A DNA stretch of 64,000 nt from Muribaculaceae bacterium (GCA_017557665.1 JAFYYI010000031.1:1-64000); one strand, 5' to 3'. Shown: positions 37,004 through 46,654, numbered from the stretch's first letter. Notes: generated by a model from the sequence alone, not told the origin. Numbers and translations are program-made.

Positions 37004-37011
37004 TATCTTTG
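37004..37011 (+). promoter_or_regulatory. -7 box (TATCTTTG) for gene at 37043
   Basis: A perfect -7 element 31 bases before the ATG; the -33 position falls inside the preceding terminator. Confidence 0.5.
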
Positions 37012-37042
37012 CACCACCAAAAACAATTAAATCAATCAACAT

Positions 37043-37759
37043 ATGAGACTACTACAATTCGCCTTGTCACTACTTCTCGCCTTCAGCGCAAGCACAGCCA
37101 TGGCCCAGTATTACAGCGGCGTGCACACGTTTGACGGGGAGAACCCGAACGAGGTATCAGCCTCGGTGACCACGGGCAAGAACATCCTTATCGGCCCTTG
37201 CATCGGCAACACTGTGCACTACAAGCACTTCTTCAACAACCACTGGAGCGTGGACGGCGGCATGAACTTGCAGTACACCAAGCAGCTCTACGGCGTCAAA
37301 GCAAAGGGCGAGTATCACATCCAAGTCAAAGCGTTTCACATATTTGCCAGTGCCGAGTTCTTGTATAACCGCTACGTCAAGTACGAGACCAACGAGATAG
37401 ACGGCAATATCTCGGTCCGTTTTGAGCGCGGCTATTGGGACATCACACTTGGCGAAAGTCTCATCAACTACACTATAGGCGAAAGTGGTTATACCGAGCT
37501 GCCGACACTCACCTTCGGCGCCCATGCCACGTTAAAGCCCCGCACCAACAACTGGAACGTGGGTCTGCTGTTCCGCAACTACGACGACTTCTACTACGAG
37601 AACTGGAACATCAACTGGGGACTGGACTTCTACTACCGGTTCAACCCCAGGTGGAAAATGTTCGGCGAGTTCAACATCCGCCCTGCCGGCTCGATGAGCC
37701 AGTTGGCAAGCAAATATGAGACAACAGGCAAAGTGGGTTTAATTTATCGATGGAAATGA
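37043..37759 (+). CDS. Predicted outer-membrane beta-barrel protein
   Basis: A 238-residue protein with signal peptide (residues 1-21, ending AMA). The rest is alternating beta strands with many Tyr, Trp, Phe and Asn residues (for example WNVGLLFRNYDDFYYENWNI and GLDFYYRFNPRWKMFGEFNI), and it ends in TGKVGLIYRWK. This is the pattern of a small outer-membrane barrel. No family is assigned. It is followed by a short TAGTTTC-type repeat (37762-37796) and then by the metallophosphoesterase gene. Confidence 0.78.
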   Translation: MRLLQFALSLLLAFSASTAMAQYYSGVHTFDGENPNEVSASVTTGKNILIGPCIGNTVHYKHFFNNHWSVDGGMNLQYTKQLYGVKAKGEYHIQVKAFHIFASAEFLYNRYVKYETNEIDGNISVRFERGYWDITLGESLINYTIGESGYTELPTLTFGAHATLKPRTNNWNVGLLFRNYDDFYYENWNINWGLDFYYRFNPRWKMFGEFNIRPAGSMSQLASKYETTGKVGLIYRWK

Positions 37760-37761
37760 TT

Positions 37762-37796
37762 TAGTTTCTAGTTTCTAGTCCCTAGTTTCTAGTTTG
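37762..37796. repeat. Short TAGTTTC tandem repeat
   Basis: About five 7-bp units of the TAGTTTC / TAGTCCC kind in the gap between two plus-strand genes. Confidence 0.7.
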
Positions 37797-37833
37797 GCAT
37801 CCGAATCTGAGAACAAAAAACAATGAAATAACA

Positions 37834-38910
37834 ATGAAAAAGTCAATATCATATATCCTTATGGCAACCGCTCTGCTGGCAGCAAGTGGATTTTTCAGTT
37901 CTTGTGAGAAAGTGAGTCCCCAAGGCGTACTTATGGGCAACACCAGTGTTGACGACCGTGTAAGGCAGTCAATGATTTACTACGCCTACCATGGCGAAGA
38001 TTTGGACTGGGATCTTGCGGACAGCATTGAAGAGTATTCTTTCCTCGTCGGCAGCGACAGCCATATTACCTTCGATCCAGGCCGACTGTCTGAGATGATA
38101 CAAATCGGCATCGAAAACGATGACCTGTTTTATTGCCACTTGGGCGACCTTGCAGACACCAAGCCTGAATACTATTCCAACACCCAATTAGCATTATATA
38201 ATGCGACCAGGACATGGAAAGCCAAATACATTAAACCTCTCATTAATGAATACCACACGGTTGACGATGGAATGTATTTCGATAACAGGATAACTCCTTC
38301 AACGAAGAATTACCTTAAACCCTGGGATGACTGGGTTTTGCCATTTTACCCTGTCGTGGGCAACCATGATATCACCCACAATGGATGGTCCTTATTCTGC
38401 GAACAATTCAAGACTTCTTTCTACGAGTTTACCGTCAAAGTTGGCGACAGTTATGACCGCTTTATCTTCCTGGATTCTGCCAATGGCACATTAGGAGATT
38501 TCCAGACAGATGAAATCGATAAAAATGCCTTACAGAATGACGACAAACAGATTCGCAACACCTTCACATTCACCCACACCAACATCTTCCGCCCGTCAAT
38601 GAACGAGTTTGCCTCGACCTATTGCCGCGAGGAGTTGTACTATTTGCTTAACAAACTCGAGGAGTGGGACACAACCATCGCCTTCTGGGGACACGTCCAT
38701 GCGTGGGATGACCGCATGTTTAATGGCGTGCGGCACATCACCATGCGGTCGATGAACTTCGTGGACCATCCCAACGGTGGCGACAACCTGATTGTGAGAG
38801 TCACTGTCAAGAAGGATGGAACGTGTGAGGTGAGTCCCGTCGGTCTGTACAGCAAGGAGATGAGTAAAGAAGAACTAGAGTCAATGGGATACTACGTCAC
38901 GACCAAGTAA
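37834..38910 (+). CDS. Calcineurin-like metallophosphoesterase lipoprotein
   Basis: A 358-residue predicted lipoprotein; the signal sequence ends FFSSC with Cys24. The metal-binding motifs of the calcineurin-like superfamily are present in order: SDSHI, HLGDLAD (GD motif), VVGNHDITH (GNHD), THTN and FWGHVHAW (GHxH). It therefore probably hydrolyses a phosphoester outside the cytoplasm; the substrate is unknown. It is 19 bases upstream of the DUF2156-GNAT gene, so the two are likely cotranscribed. Confidence 0.88.
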   Translation: MKKSISYILMATALLAASGFFSSCEKVSPQGVLMGNTSVDDRVRQSMIYYAYHGEDLDWDLADSIEEYSFLVGSDSHITFDPGRLSEMIQIGIENDDLFYCHLGDLADTKPEYYSNTQLALYNATRTWKAKYIKPLINEYHTVDDGMYFDNRITPSTKNYLKPWDDWVLPFYPVVGNHDITHNGWSLFCEQFKTSFYEFTVKVGDSYDRFIFLDSANGTLGDFQTDEIDKNALQNDDKQIRNTFTFTHTNIFRPSMNEFASTYCREELYYLLNKLEEWDTTIAFWGHVHAWDDRMFNGVRHITMRSMNFVDHPNGGDNLIVRVTVKKDGTCEVSPVGLYSKEMSKEELESMGYYVTTK

Positions 38911-38928
38911 GAGCCCACACGGCACCCG

Positions 38929-40686
38929 ATGATTGAGTTTAAGGCGATAGGCTTTGAGGACCTGGACATCATCCGCCCTTATCTGCGGTGGGACGATGTC
39001 CAAGGCTGCGAGTGGAGCGCCATTAACTTGCTCACGTGGAACCGTTTCGGTTTGGAATATGCCATCGTCAAGGGCTACCTGGTGCTGCGGTTCATCTATG
39101 ACAGACAATACACCCACACCATGCCGTTGCCGCCTGTGCCCGAGGGGGTTGAGCACCCTCGTCTGGCCGAGGCTGGCTATGGTTGCCTGGAGTGCGTCAT
39201 TCGCGCCCTGCGCGAAGAGTGTTTTGCCCATCACCAGCCTTTCAGCATCACCAACATCAACCAGCAGAGTATCGACTTCCTGCAACGCGTATTCCCGGGC
39301 GAATTTGAGTTCTCCGGACCGATGCCCGAGCGCTATGACTACATCTGCTTGCGCGAGAAAATCATCACTCTCGAGGGCAAGGATATGCGTCCCAAACGCC
39401 AGCATCTGTATCAATTTCCCCGATTCTATCCCAATCACGAATATCGTCAGCTGGAGCCTGACCTGTTTCCCGAGTGCCTGCAACTGCTGCAGCAATGGAG
39501 CGACAATGCCGAGGCCATCGGCCACCTCCAGGGTGCCGACAGCAAGGTGATGGAACGCGAGTCCATCAGTCAAGTGTTTGACAGTTGGGAGCGGTTCGGA
39601 GCCATCGGCGGTGCATTGTTCGTGGACAGTAACATCGTGGCGTTCACCTATGGCGTGCCCATCAACGGCAACACTTTTGACCTGTGTGTCGAGAAGGGTG
39701 ACATCAACTACAAGGGCGTTTATACTGTTGTGCGCCACGAGTTCATGCAACAGATTCCAGAGCAGTACATTTATATCAACCTGGAGGAGGATATGGGCTT
39801 GCCAGGACTGCGACGGGCCAAATCGTCCTACCATCCCGCCTACCAAATCAAGAAAGACAGCGCCATCTCCTATCCCGAAATATCAGCCAAGCAAGAGGAG
39901 TCGAAGCGTTCAGGCGCGCGCCACCTGATGAAAACGGTATTCAGCGACAGCGACGAGGCGCTTGACATCTTCTTCACCCACGTCTACAGCCCAGCCGGCA
40001 ACTACTGCCGCACCCATGATGGACAAGTCGTGTCGGCCGCCCAGGCCCTGCCCTATCGCCTGAGCTATCACGGCCAGCAGACCGACGCCGTCTATCTCTA
40101 TGCCGTGGGCACTCTACCCGAGTTCCGCGGCCAGCATCTGATTTCTCGTCTGTTCAAGTATATGCACCGCGGCCTGATGTGCCAAGGCAAGGTGTTCTCC
40201 ACCCTGTTGATTGAGCAACCCGGGCTGCAGGAAATGTACGAGAAACTAGGCTATGCCCAGGTGGGCAACGCACCGCAAATGGACGAGAATGTGGTGGAAA
40301 ACGGCTTTGAGGCCTATGACAGTTGGCAGCGCTCACGCCCCTGCGTCCTGCTGCAGGATGAGTGCAAGTGGGAGACACTGCAGACCTACAGCCGCTTTGA
40401 AAAGGCCTATTACCTCGTCAAGCCGCACTACAAGGGCATGGTGCGCGTCATCAATGTCATGGAAGCGCTACAACTCTATGCCGCCACCCACGCCGACCTG
40501 TCAATGACACTGCGGATTACCGGCGACGAACACATCAGCGAGAATAACTGCTGCTATGCCATCCAAAATGGAACAGCACATCGTGTCGCAAGTAGCGAAG
40601 GTATCGACACAACACTCACTATCAATCAATTATCGGAATTCCTCTTCAAGGCTGCTCAACTTGAAATGCCGTTGATGCTGCTATAA
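38929..40686 (+). CDS. DUF2156 (phosphatidylglycerol lysyltransferase-like) and GNAT fusion protein
   Basis: A 585-residue cytoplasmic protein with two acyltransferase-fold halves. Residues 1-315 match DUF2156 / LPG_synthase_C (PYLRWDDVQGCEWSAINLL, then YINLEEDMGLPGLRRAKSSY and HPAYQIKKD). Residues about 325-585 form a GNAT N-acetyltransferase with the acetyl-CoA motif LYAVGTLPEFRGQHLISRLF. An Eis-like tail (residues about 490-585, VRVINVMEALQLYA) follows. In many Bacteroidales these are separate adjacent genes (recollection), so a gene fusion is likely. The donor and acceptor substrates are unknown. Confidence 0.82.
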   Translation: MIEFKAIGFEDLDIIRPYLRWDDVQGCEWSAINLLTWNRFGLEYAIVKGYLVLRFIYDRQYTHTMPLPPVPEGVEHPRLAEAGYGCLECVIRALREECFAHHQPFSITNINQQSIDFLQRVFPGEFEFSGPMPERYDYICLREKIITLEGKDMRPKRQHLYQFPRFYPNHEYRQLEPDLFPECLQLLQQWSDNAEAIGHLQGADSKVMERESISQVFDSWERFGAIGGALFVDSNIVAFTYGVPINGNTFDLCVEKGDINYKGVYTVVRHEFMQQIPEQYIYINLEEDMGLPGLRRAKSSYHPAYQIKKDSAISYPEISAKQEESKRSGARHLMKTVFSDSDEALDIFFTHVYSPAGNYCRTHDGQVVSAAQALPYRLSYHGQQTDAVYLYAVGTLPEFRGQHLISRLFKYMHRGLMCQGKVFSTLLIEQPGLQEMYEKLGYAQVGNAPQMDENVVENGFEAYDSWQRSRPCVLLQDECKWETLQTYSRFEKAYYLVKPHYKGMVRVINVMEALQLYAATHADLSMTLRITGDEHISENNCCYAIQNGTAHRVASSEGIDTTLTINQLSEFLFKAAQLEMPLMLL

Positions 40687-40806
40687 TCCCGACAAATAAA
40701 AATCCTGATATCCACAATCTGTAGAGGATGGGTCATAATTCATCTACTGGAATTTTGACCGCCCTACGGGCGGGAAATTATTCAAATTTAATGTATCGGG
40801 GCCGGT

Positions 40807-41210
40807 AAGATCGTTTAATGATGAAGCAGGCAGGGTTACTAGTTCATGCGGGTGAAACACCCGGAGGGTGTCATTTGAGTAACCGAGGGTACCTGCTAAC
40901 GAAACGAGTATAGCGAGTGAAGTGGCAGGCACCCCCGGCGCCACAATCCGCACATATCGTCGCTGGAGGCGACCCCATTACCCATAATCATCGAGGGGGT
41001 CGCCTTCAGCGACATCCTTTTTATGGCCTTACCCGTGGTAATGCTGACTCTCTCGCTACGCTCGATTGCCAGCATTACCACGGGTTACTCAAATGCTCGC
41101 CCGTCGGGCGAGATTAGCCCTAAAGTAAGCCCCAAGACTGATTGATACGCATAGTTAATTATCAGTCAATGAATTATGGAAATCAAATAGATTATCCCCA
41201 GACACTAATG
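40807..41210. repeat. 404-bp dispersed multi-hairpin repeat, copy C
   Basis: Same length, order and hairpins as copy A, with many base differences. The stem at 41031-41048 with 41068-41085 carries paired changes compared with copy A. It lies between the convergent DUF2156-GNAT and C26 genes, away from the large paralogs. It fills most of the gene-free stretch 40687-41228. The minus-strand ORFs inside are by-products. Confidence 0.85.
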
Positions 41211-41228
41211 AATTTAATATTTGTTTAA

Positions 41229-42803
41229 TTATCGAATGATGTCTTCCTCGCTGGTGACATTCTCGTGGCTGCAACCCTCGTCGCACAATGAGCCGAAGGG
41301 ATCACTTTTTGCAGCCGGGAAAGTATAGAACACCCAATGCACCGGGTGCCTGAAACCGAATTTGCGGCCATTGTGTTCGTGCACCGGAGCTTGATAGCAC
41401 ACTGTCACACCGCTCACGTATTTGTCTCGCTCATAGGGACTGCATCTGACCCCATTGGTCTCAATATAGGCCAAATCCTCCATGCAATCATGCTCAACGA
41501 TGTTTGACGGTAACACGCGGTTGCCGCCCAAGACATTCTTGGCCACTGCAAGATACTCGGGCGTGGCGGTTTTCTCCCAGCGGCGACTGGCATGAGCAAA
41601 CCAGCCACACTCGGTAGCCCATTTGGCCACCTCCTGAATGGAGACATTCTCACGGTCAGAATGTCGCCGTTCAAACAGGTTGAGCAACAGCGACAACTCT
41701 GCGGCGGCACCCTCGAGGGAACCCTGCTCGGCACGTCCGAGCACCGCAAAGAAATTGTAGCATTCGGCGGCAGTTTTGCTGTAAACCGTTGTATCGGAAC
41801 GGGTGTAGGCGCGGCCAGAGATGAAACGGCGGCCCTCCTGTCCATGTTCAATCAGGGCGGTGAAATACTTGACAGCCTCGTCTATGGGCATAAAACGTGA
41901 AGCATCCGACTCCTCATCAAGGTGTTTGCGAATGGCTTCCTCGGGGTGATACTGAACACCGAGGGCAAAGCGCTTATCGGTGCGCTCGATGGCCTCGATG
42001 ATTTCCACGCCGTCGGTCAGCGTCGTGCCTGTCACCCGCAACGGGGTGCCCGTCACGTCACCCACCACTTGATGGTGCCACGAGGGCACATTACTGATGA
42101 CTCTGGTGCCACAAGTGCTGTAAAGCAGTGAAGAGGTATCCGTAATCCACACATCATGAGGCGTATAATAGCGTTTTCCCTTGGCATCACGCTGCATGCG
42201 ATGCAGGTAATGGTACTGTTTATCTAATCCTTCAAAGTAGGTGGTCAAATCCTGAATGAGCGGTGCTCCCGAAACGACACCCAGCATCTGCATACCTCGA
42301 CACAAACCCAGGACGGGGATATCGTGATCCAGGCAATAGGCCATCGTGAGGTACTCAGACACATCGCGCGTGGCATTGGCAGGGCTGTCGTCGGCAATGC
42401 CGTGCCAGGTCTGCGGGACGGCAAACAGCGTGGAACTGATGTCTCCACCGCCCAGAAAGACAACGGCCTGCACGCCAGCCAGCAATTCATCGGCATCGGT
42501 GCCGTGATAGGTGTCGCGCTTGACGATGTCGGCATAGGGTTGCAACAGCACACCTGCCGCATCGACATATTTCGGGTTGATTTTCGCGCCATCATAATCA
42601 AAGTCCGCAGGACGCAGTTGCGGCAGAATCACGGCTTCTCCACCCGCCAACTCTATTGAGCGGACAACACGGTCATAGGCTGCATCGCTAGGTTGCCACG
42701 CGATGCCCACGCGCACTCGACTGCCATCATCTGCAGTCGCAGATAACGACACGACTAATGCCAACAGGACAATGACCCAATATCTCATGATTGACTTTTT
42801 CAT
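41229..42803 (-). CDS. Secreted C26-type glutamine amidotransferase-like hydrolase with extra C-terminal domain
   Basis: A 524-residue protein. Signal peptide residues 1-24 (ending SATA). Residues 30-310 form a class I glutamine amidotransferase / peptidase C26 domain: nucleophile elbow LGLCRGMQML with Cys168, and QYHPEEA with His286 and Glu288. C26 members cleave gamma-glutamyl bonds. Residues 320-524 are an added domain of unknown type, containing NLFERRHSDRENVSIQEVAK and VHWVFYTFPAAKSDP. It is last in a run with the P1 and C10 peptidases (gap 32 bases), suggesting a shared role in peptide breakdown outside the cytoplasm. Confidence 0.87.
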   Translation of the reverse strand: MKKSIMRYWVIVLLALVVSLSATADDGSRVRVGIAWQPSDAAYDRVVRSIELAGGEAVILPQLRPADFDYDGAKINPKYVDAAGVLLQPYADIVKRDTYHGTDADELLAGVQAVVFLGGGDISSTLFAVPQTWHGIADDSPANATRDVSEYLTMAYCLDHDIPVLGLCRGMQMLGVVSGAPLIQDLTTYFEGLDKQYHYLHRMQRDAKGKRYYTPHDVWITDTSSLLYSTCGTRVISNVPSWHHQVVGDVTGTPLRVTGTTLTDGVEIIEAIERTDKRFALGVQYHPEEAIRKHLDEESDASRFMPIDEAVKYFTALIEHGQEGRRFISGRAYTRSDTTVYSKTAAECYNFFAVLGRAEQGSLEGAAAELSLLLNLFERRHSDRENVSIQEVAKWATECGWFAHASRRWEKTATPEYLAVAKNVLGGNRVLPSNIVEHDCMEDLAYIETNGVRCSPYERDKYVSGVTVCYQAPVHEHNGRKFGFRHPVHWVFYTFPAAKSDPFGSLCDEGCSHENVTSEEDIIR

Positions 42804-42835
42804 CTCGTCACACCATTATTTTACCCTATAAAAGC

Positions 42836-43975
42836 TTATCTGTTGCGTAACATCTCCAGCACTTGGTCAACGGGCAGCGCGTCCACATGGTAACCGCCCT
42901 TGCCGGTCATCGCATCGGCCATGAACAGGGAATTCCACAAAGCCTCGGCTGTGGCCTCGATGGTAGCGGCAAAGATGGATGACATCTCACTGTTGGCCAA
43001 CACGCTGGAAGTGACCATCTTAGACTTATCACTGATAAGATTCCCTGGGGCGACCGACAGGGCAATAACATAGTCACCGCTGCCATTGGAGGCAATGCCG
43101 CCCGTCTTGGCCATACCCATCATGGCACGCTTGGCCACGCGCTCCAGGTTGCGGGAGTCGAGCGGCGCGTCGGTGATGACGACCATCATGCACGAGCCGT
43201 CCACGTTCTCGGTCTTGCGCACATGATTGATGAAATCGTACTTCTGCAGTTTTTGGCCCACCTGCACACCGTCAATCTCAAGGATACCTCCATAGTTGGT
43301 CTGGACAAGCACACCGATGGTGTAACCACCCAGCGACTCGGGCAGCACGCGCGACGAGGTGCCGATGCCGCCCTTGAAGCCGAAACAGATCGTTCCCGTT
43401 CCGGCACCCACGCAGCCCTGCTCCACGGGGCCTCCATGCGCCTTGTTGATGGCATCGATGACCATCTCGGGCGTGACATGCATGCCCCGGATGTCGTTCA
43501 GGCGTCCATCGTTGGTCTCGCCCACCACGGCATTGACCGAATTCTCGCGCTCGTTGCCAGGTTGCATCAGCGTGTAACGGATGGCGCCGACTATGCCTGA
43601 CGCGACATTCAGGGTGTTAGTGAGAATGACAGGCGTCTCGATGTTGCCGAGTTCGCGCACCTGGGTAACGCCCGCCAGTTTGCCGAAACCGTTGCCCACA
43701 TGGATGGCCGCCGGCACCTTGTTGCGGAAGATGTTGCCCTGATGTGGCACAATGGCTGTCACTCCAGTGCGCACGCTGTCGCCCTCGATGAGGGTAACGT
43801 GACCCACCGTCACACCCGGCACATCGGTGATGGCATTATATGGCCCCGGTTGGAAAATGCCCGTCGGGAAGCCCCACTCACGCAGCGTCTTGTGCTGCTG
43901 CGCCGAGAGTGTCATCACACCCAGCGCCACTGTCACGGCCAGTAATAGAAAGCGTCTCATCCTCAACCCTCCCAT
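42836..43975 (-). CDS. P1 family peptidase (DmpA / L-aminopeptidase type), secreted
   Basis: A 379-residue Ntn-hydrolase of MEROPS family P1/S58. The signal peptide ends LSAQ. Family blocks: PGPYNAITDVPGVTVGHVTL, AAIHVGNGFGKLAG, and the self-cleavage/nucleophile region FGFKGGIGTSSRVLP, where the first Ser of TSS is the expected new N-terminal nucleophile after autoproteolysis. Members are aminopeptidases or beta-peptidases. Met6 (43960, MRRFLLLA) may be the true start because it begins a better signal peptide. It is 9 bases downstream of the C10 gene, so cotranscribed. Confidence 0.92.
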   Translation of the reverse strand: MGGLRMRRFLLLAVTVALGVMTLSAQQHKTLREWGFPTGIFQPGPYNAITDVPGVTVGHVTLIEGDSVRTGVTAIVPHQGNIFRNKVPAAIHVGNGFGKLAGVTQVRELGNIETPVILTNTLNVASGIVGAIRYTLMQPGNERENSVNAVVGETNDGRLNDIRGMHVTPEMVIDAINKAHGGPVEQGCVGAGTGTICFGFKGGIGTSSRVLPESLGGYTIGVLVQTNYGGILEIDGVQVGQKLQKYDFINHVRKTENVDGSCMMVVITDAPLDSRNLERVAKRAMMGMAKTGGIASNGSGDYVIALSVAPGNLISDKSKMVTSSVLANSEMSSIFAATIEATAEALWNSLFMADAMTGKGGYHVDALPVDQVLEMLRNR

Positions 43976-43984
43976 GAGTCAGAA

Positions 43985-45631
43985 TCACTTGAGAATGATG
44001 CTGATAATCGCATTGATATCAGCAAGATTGACTTCACCATCACCGTTCACATCGGCACGATTCTTATAGTTACCGCCATTCAGGATAAGACTGATGACAG
44101 CATTCACGTCGGCTATGTTCACCTCCTTGTCACTGTTCACATCGCCGGTCATGCCAACCGTGAACGGCACCGGAGTGGACCAGATGAAATTGAAATTGGG
44201 GATATGCGGATTCAGCAAAACGAAGTAGTAGGTTTCGCCTTCCTGTATATCAAAGGCGCCCTTGAAGTTAATGACCGTGGGCTTGTTGGCAGCCAACGTT
44301 ACCGTCTTCTTGAAGATGTTTCTCCAACTGTAGGAATTGTTTCCCGTTTTCGTTGCCACGGCCAATCGTATGGTGCCTGAATAGGTTCCGCCCAACGATT
44401 CCAGCTGGATGGAAGCTTGAACATTATCAGCCGGCATCAACGACGATTCTGCCTTTACCCCCTTCCTCAGGGTGACGCCTCCTTCTCCAGCGGTATCGGG
44501 CTTGATGTTGATGATGGCTCCTTGTTGGGTATTATAGCCGTTTGCCGTCGGGTTGCTGCCGCCATTGGGCGATAACAGGCCGCTGGCGAAATAGCCGTCA
44601 TAGTCACCGCCCCAGCCCCAGTTGATGTGGAAATAGCCGTCGTTGTTATAACCGTCCATGACAAAAGCATGCCCACCTCCACCGTAGGACTCAGCTTTTT
44701 GGCCGAAATAATAAATCGGGCGATTGGCATTCAGCTCGCTACGCATTGTACCATCCCAGTCCCCCTCGTATTGCTCCCTGAGCAGATAGTTGAACGACGG
44801 GGAGTAGTCAAAGAAGGCCGCCAGCGCCTCGGGCACATCCTTGTAGAAGGCACTGCTGCTACCGGCACCATACTTCATGTTAATCGCTATGCCGGCATCG
44901 CTGATCAGTCGGGCGACGGCATCGGCCTGGGCCGTTGTATAGTTGCCGGAATAGTAGTTATTCAACATTCTGCTCCATTGATAAACCGATTGACTGAAAT
45001 CGGCACTCAATGTCATCGGCGCGCCATTCATCTCAAAGGTGTAAGCGTGACTGCCCATCCCCCTCTGAGGGTGATTATAATACTTCATGATCTGGGCAAG
45101 TGCCGTCGCCAGGCAACCCGAGTAGGCGCGGCCGTTAGGCCCGTTAGGCGTGGCGGGACAATAATTGTTGTAGGGACGAATCTGGTCCCATTGTGTTCTC
45201 AACAACGGGCTCACGCTTGATGTCAGGGCCACCGACTTGCGGGGGAGCGCTTCGGGATGATCACGCAGCCACTGTAACTGAGATTGATATTCCGACAACC
45301 ACCACTGGAGGTTCTCAGGCAACAGGTAATAGTCAAACCGGCCCTGCTCGCAGTATCCCCACACGGGGAGTGCCATATCATCGCCGGAGACGATGATGAA
45401 GCCCTCGTTGTCTTCACGGTCAATCACATAATAATCGACCGCGCCCATGGCGTTACGGGCGACATGGCGCAAACGCAGATTGTTTTGATTCGAGCCCGAG
45501 AAAGAGCGCATCTGACTTTGATGTGAGAACTGCAAAGCTATCTCCATGGCTTTTTCGGCTGTAATGGGGTTTGCCACCATACCCAGTATGGCCAATATGG
45601 CTACACTTGTTGAAATAATCAATCGTTTCAT
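43985..45631 (-). CDS. C10 family (streptopain-like) cysteine peptidase with dockerin tail
   Basis: A 548-residue secreted protease. Signal peptide residues 1-20. Residues about 22-140 form a Spi-like propeptide ending before QWDQIRPYNNYCP. The peptidase domain has Cys173 in SGCLATALAQIMKYY and His321 in GGGGHAFVMDGYN, followed by INWGWGGDYDGYF. Residues 380-480 form an all-beta C-terminal domain. The last 60 residues are two dockerin-type calcium-binding repeats, GDVNSDKEVNIADVNAVISL and ADVNGDGEVNLADINAIISI. It is a broad-specificity secreted protease by family. First gene of the peptidase operon; a TATCTTTG box is at 45699-45692. Confidence 0.93.
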   Translation of the reverse strand: MKRLIISTSVAILAILGMVANPITAEKAMEIALQFSHQSQMRSFSGSNQNNLRLRHVARNAMGAVDYYVIDREDNEGFIIVSGDDMALPVWGYCEQGRFDYYLLPENLQWWLSEYQSQLQWLRDHPEALPRKSVALTSSVSPLLRTQWDQIRPYNNYCPATPNGPNGRAYSGCLATALAQIMKYYNHPQRGMGSHAYTFEMNGAPMTLSADFSQSVYQWSRMLNNYYSGNYTTAQADAVARLISDAGIAINMKYGAGSSSAFYKDVPEALAAFFDYSPSFNYLLREQYEGDWDGTMRSELNANRPIYYFGQKAESYGGGGHAFVMDGYNNDGYFHINWGWGGDYDGYFASGLLSPNGGSNPTANGYNTQQGAIINIKPDTAGEGGVTLRKGVKAESSLMPADNVQASIQLESLGGTYSGTIRLAVATKTGNNSYSWRNIFKKTVTLAANKPTVINFKGAFDIQEGETYYFVLLNPHIPNFNFIWSTPVPFTVGMTGDVNSDKEVNIADVNAVISLILNGGNYKNRADVNGDGEVNLADINAIISIILK

Positions 45632-45691
45632 AATAACTCCTTTTTAGGTAACAAATTATTATTAACCCGGCTAGAGTACCTTATTCTGTCG

Positions 45692-45699
45692 CAAAGATA
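45692..45699 (-). promoter_or_regulatory. -7 box (TATCTTTG) of the peptidase operon
   Basis: A perfect -7 element 61 bases upstream of the C10 start. No good -33 box. The rest of the gap 45632-45963 holds a plus-strand TAGTTTTG box at 45851-45858 that may serve the gene at 45964. Confidence 0.45.
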
Positions 45700-45963
45700 C
45701 AACAATCATCTCATTCAACCAGCTATCATGCCTATAAAAAGGATTCTGTAAGTGGCGTGAGCGAAGTCATCATTCTCTGTAAGGTGGCGCAATGGTGGCA
45801 GACACCAGATATTCAGCGCACCAAACACGTACAAAAACTATTGATTTTGGTAGTTTTGTCTAAACTTTTTCTCTTTTGCCCAAATATCGGCCTCAATATT
45901 TGACAGTTTTAAATATTATTAATAGTTTGCTGAAATTTATTAACCAAACCCAACCATTTACCT

Positions 45964-46620
45964 ATGAATACGACTTTTGGCGCCAATTCTGGCGAACAAC
46001 TTGAAAGCACCTCTTATGAAGGAAAAGATGTTCGCCTGTGTGAAGACGGGAAGTATCGCTGGACTTACCCGATGAACATGCTCACCAATCCCTCTATCTA
46101 CCTTACTGTCATCAAGATTCTGGGCAGTCTGATGGCCATTGCCTACATCCTATTGAACTTCGGAGCAATCTTCCATGGTGAATTCGCTAAGTTGTTCAGC
46201 GAACTCAAGTGGTGGGGCGTGGCGGTGCTGGTTTTCTTTGCCGTCACAATCTTGGGTTACCTGCTGGTGGTTGCCATGTACGGTGGGAAATACATTGTCA
46301 GCTTCACCATGGATGAGAACGGAATCACCCATGAGCAGATTCCAGCCCAGTCTAAAAAAGCCCGCAAGCTTGGCGCAGCGACGGCAGGCGCCGGTGTACT
46401 GACAGGCAGTGTGGGACGCGTGGGACAGGGAATGATGGTTGCCAGCCACACCTCACTGTCGTCGGACTTCTCCAAGGTGCGCAGCGTGAAGCCCAAACGC
46501 ATGTGGAGCACCATCAAGGTCAACGAGCCGTTTGCCAAGAACCAGGTCTACACGACAAAAGAAGACTTTGACTTTGTGCTTGACTACATCCTCAAGCACT
46601 GCCCCAAGGTGAAAAAATAA
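45964..46620 (+). CDS. Inner-membrane protein of unknown function, first gene of the zinc-ribbon operon
   Basis: A 218-residue protein with two membrane helices, at residues about 46-70 (LTVIKILGSLMAIAYILLNF) and 82-106 (WWGVAVLVFFAVTILGYLLV). No signal peptide. Residues 107-218 are cytoplasmic, with a Gly/Ala-rich stretch (ATAGAGVLTGSVGRVGQGMM) and a conserved-looking VRSVKPKRMWSTIKV segment that resembles membrane-associated PH-like domains (weak inference). It is the first gene in a plus-strand run continuing to 53959 with gaps of 20-55 bases. Confidence 0.78.
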   Translation: MNTTFGANSGEQLESTSYEGKDVRLCEDGKYRWTYPMNMLTNPSIYLTVIKILGSLMAIAYILLNFGAIFHGEFAKLFSELKWWGVAVLVFFAVTILGYLLVVAMYGGKYIVSFTMDENGITHEQIPAQSKKARKLGAATAGAGVLTGSVGRVGQGMMVASHTSLSSDFSKVRSVKPKRMWSTIKVNEPFAKNQVYTTKEDFDFVLDYILKHCPKVKK

Positions 46621-46654
46621 TCGCAATAAATCTCAAAATAGAATTGACATCGAT

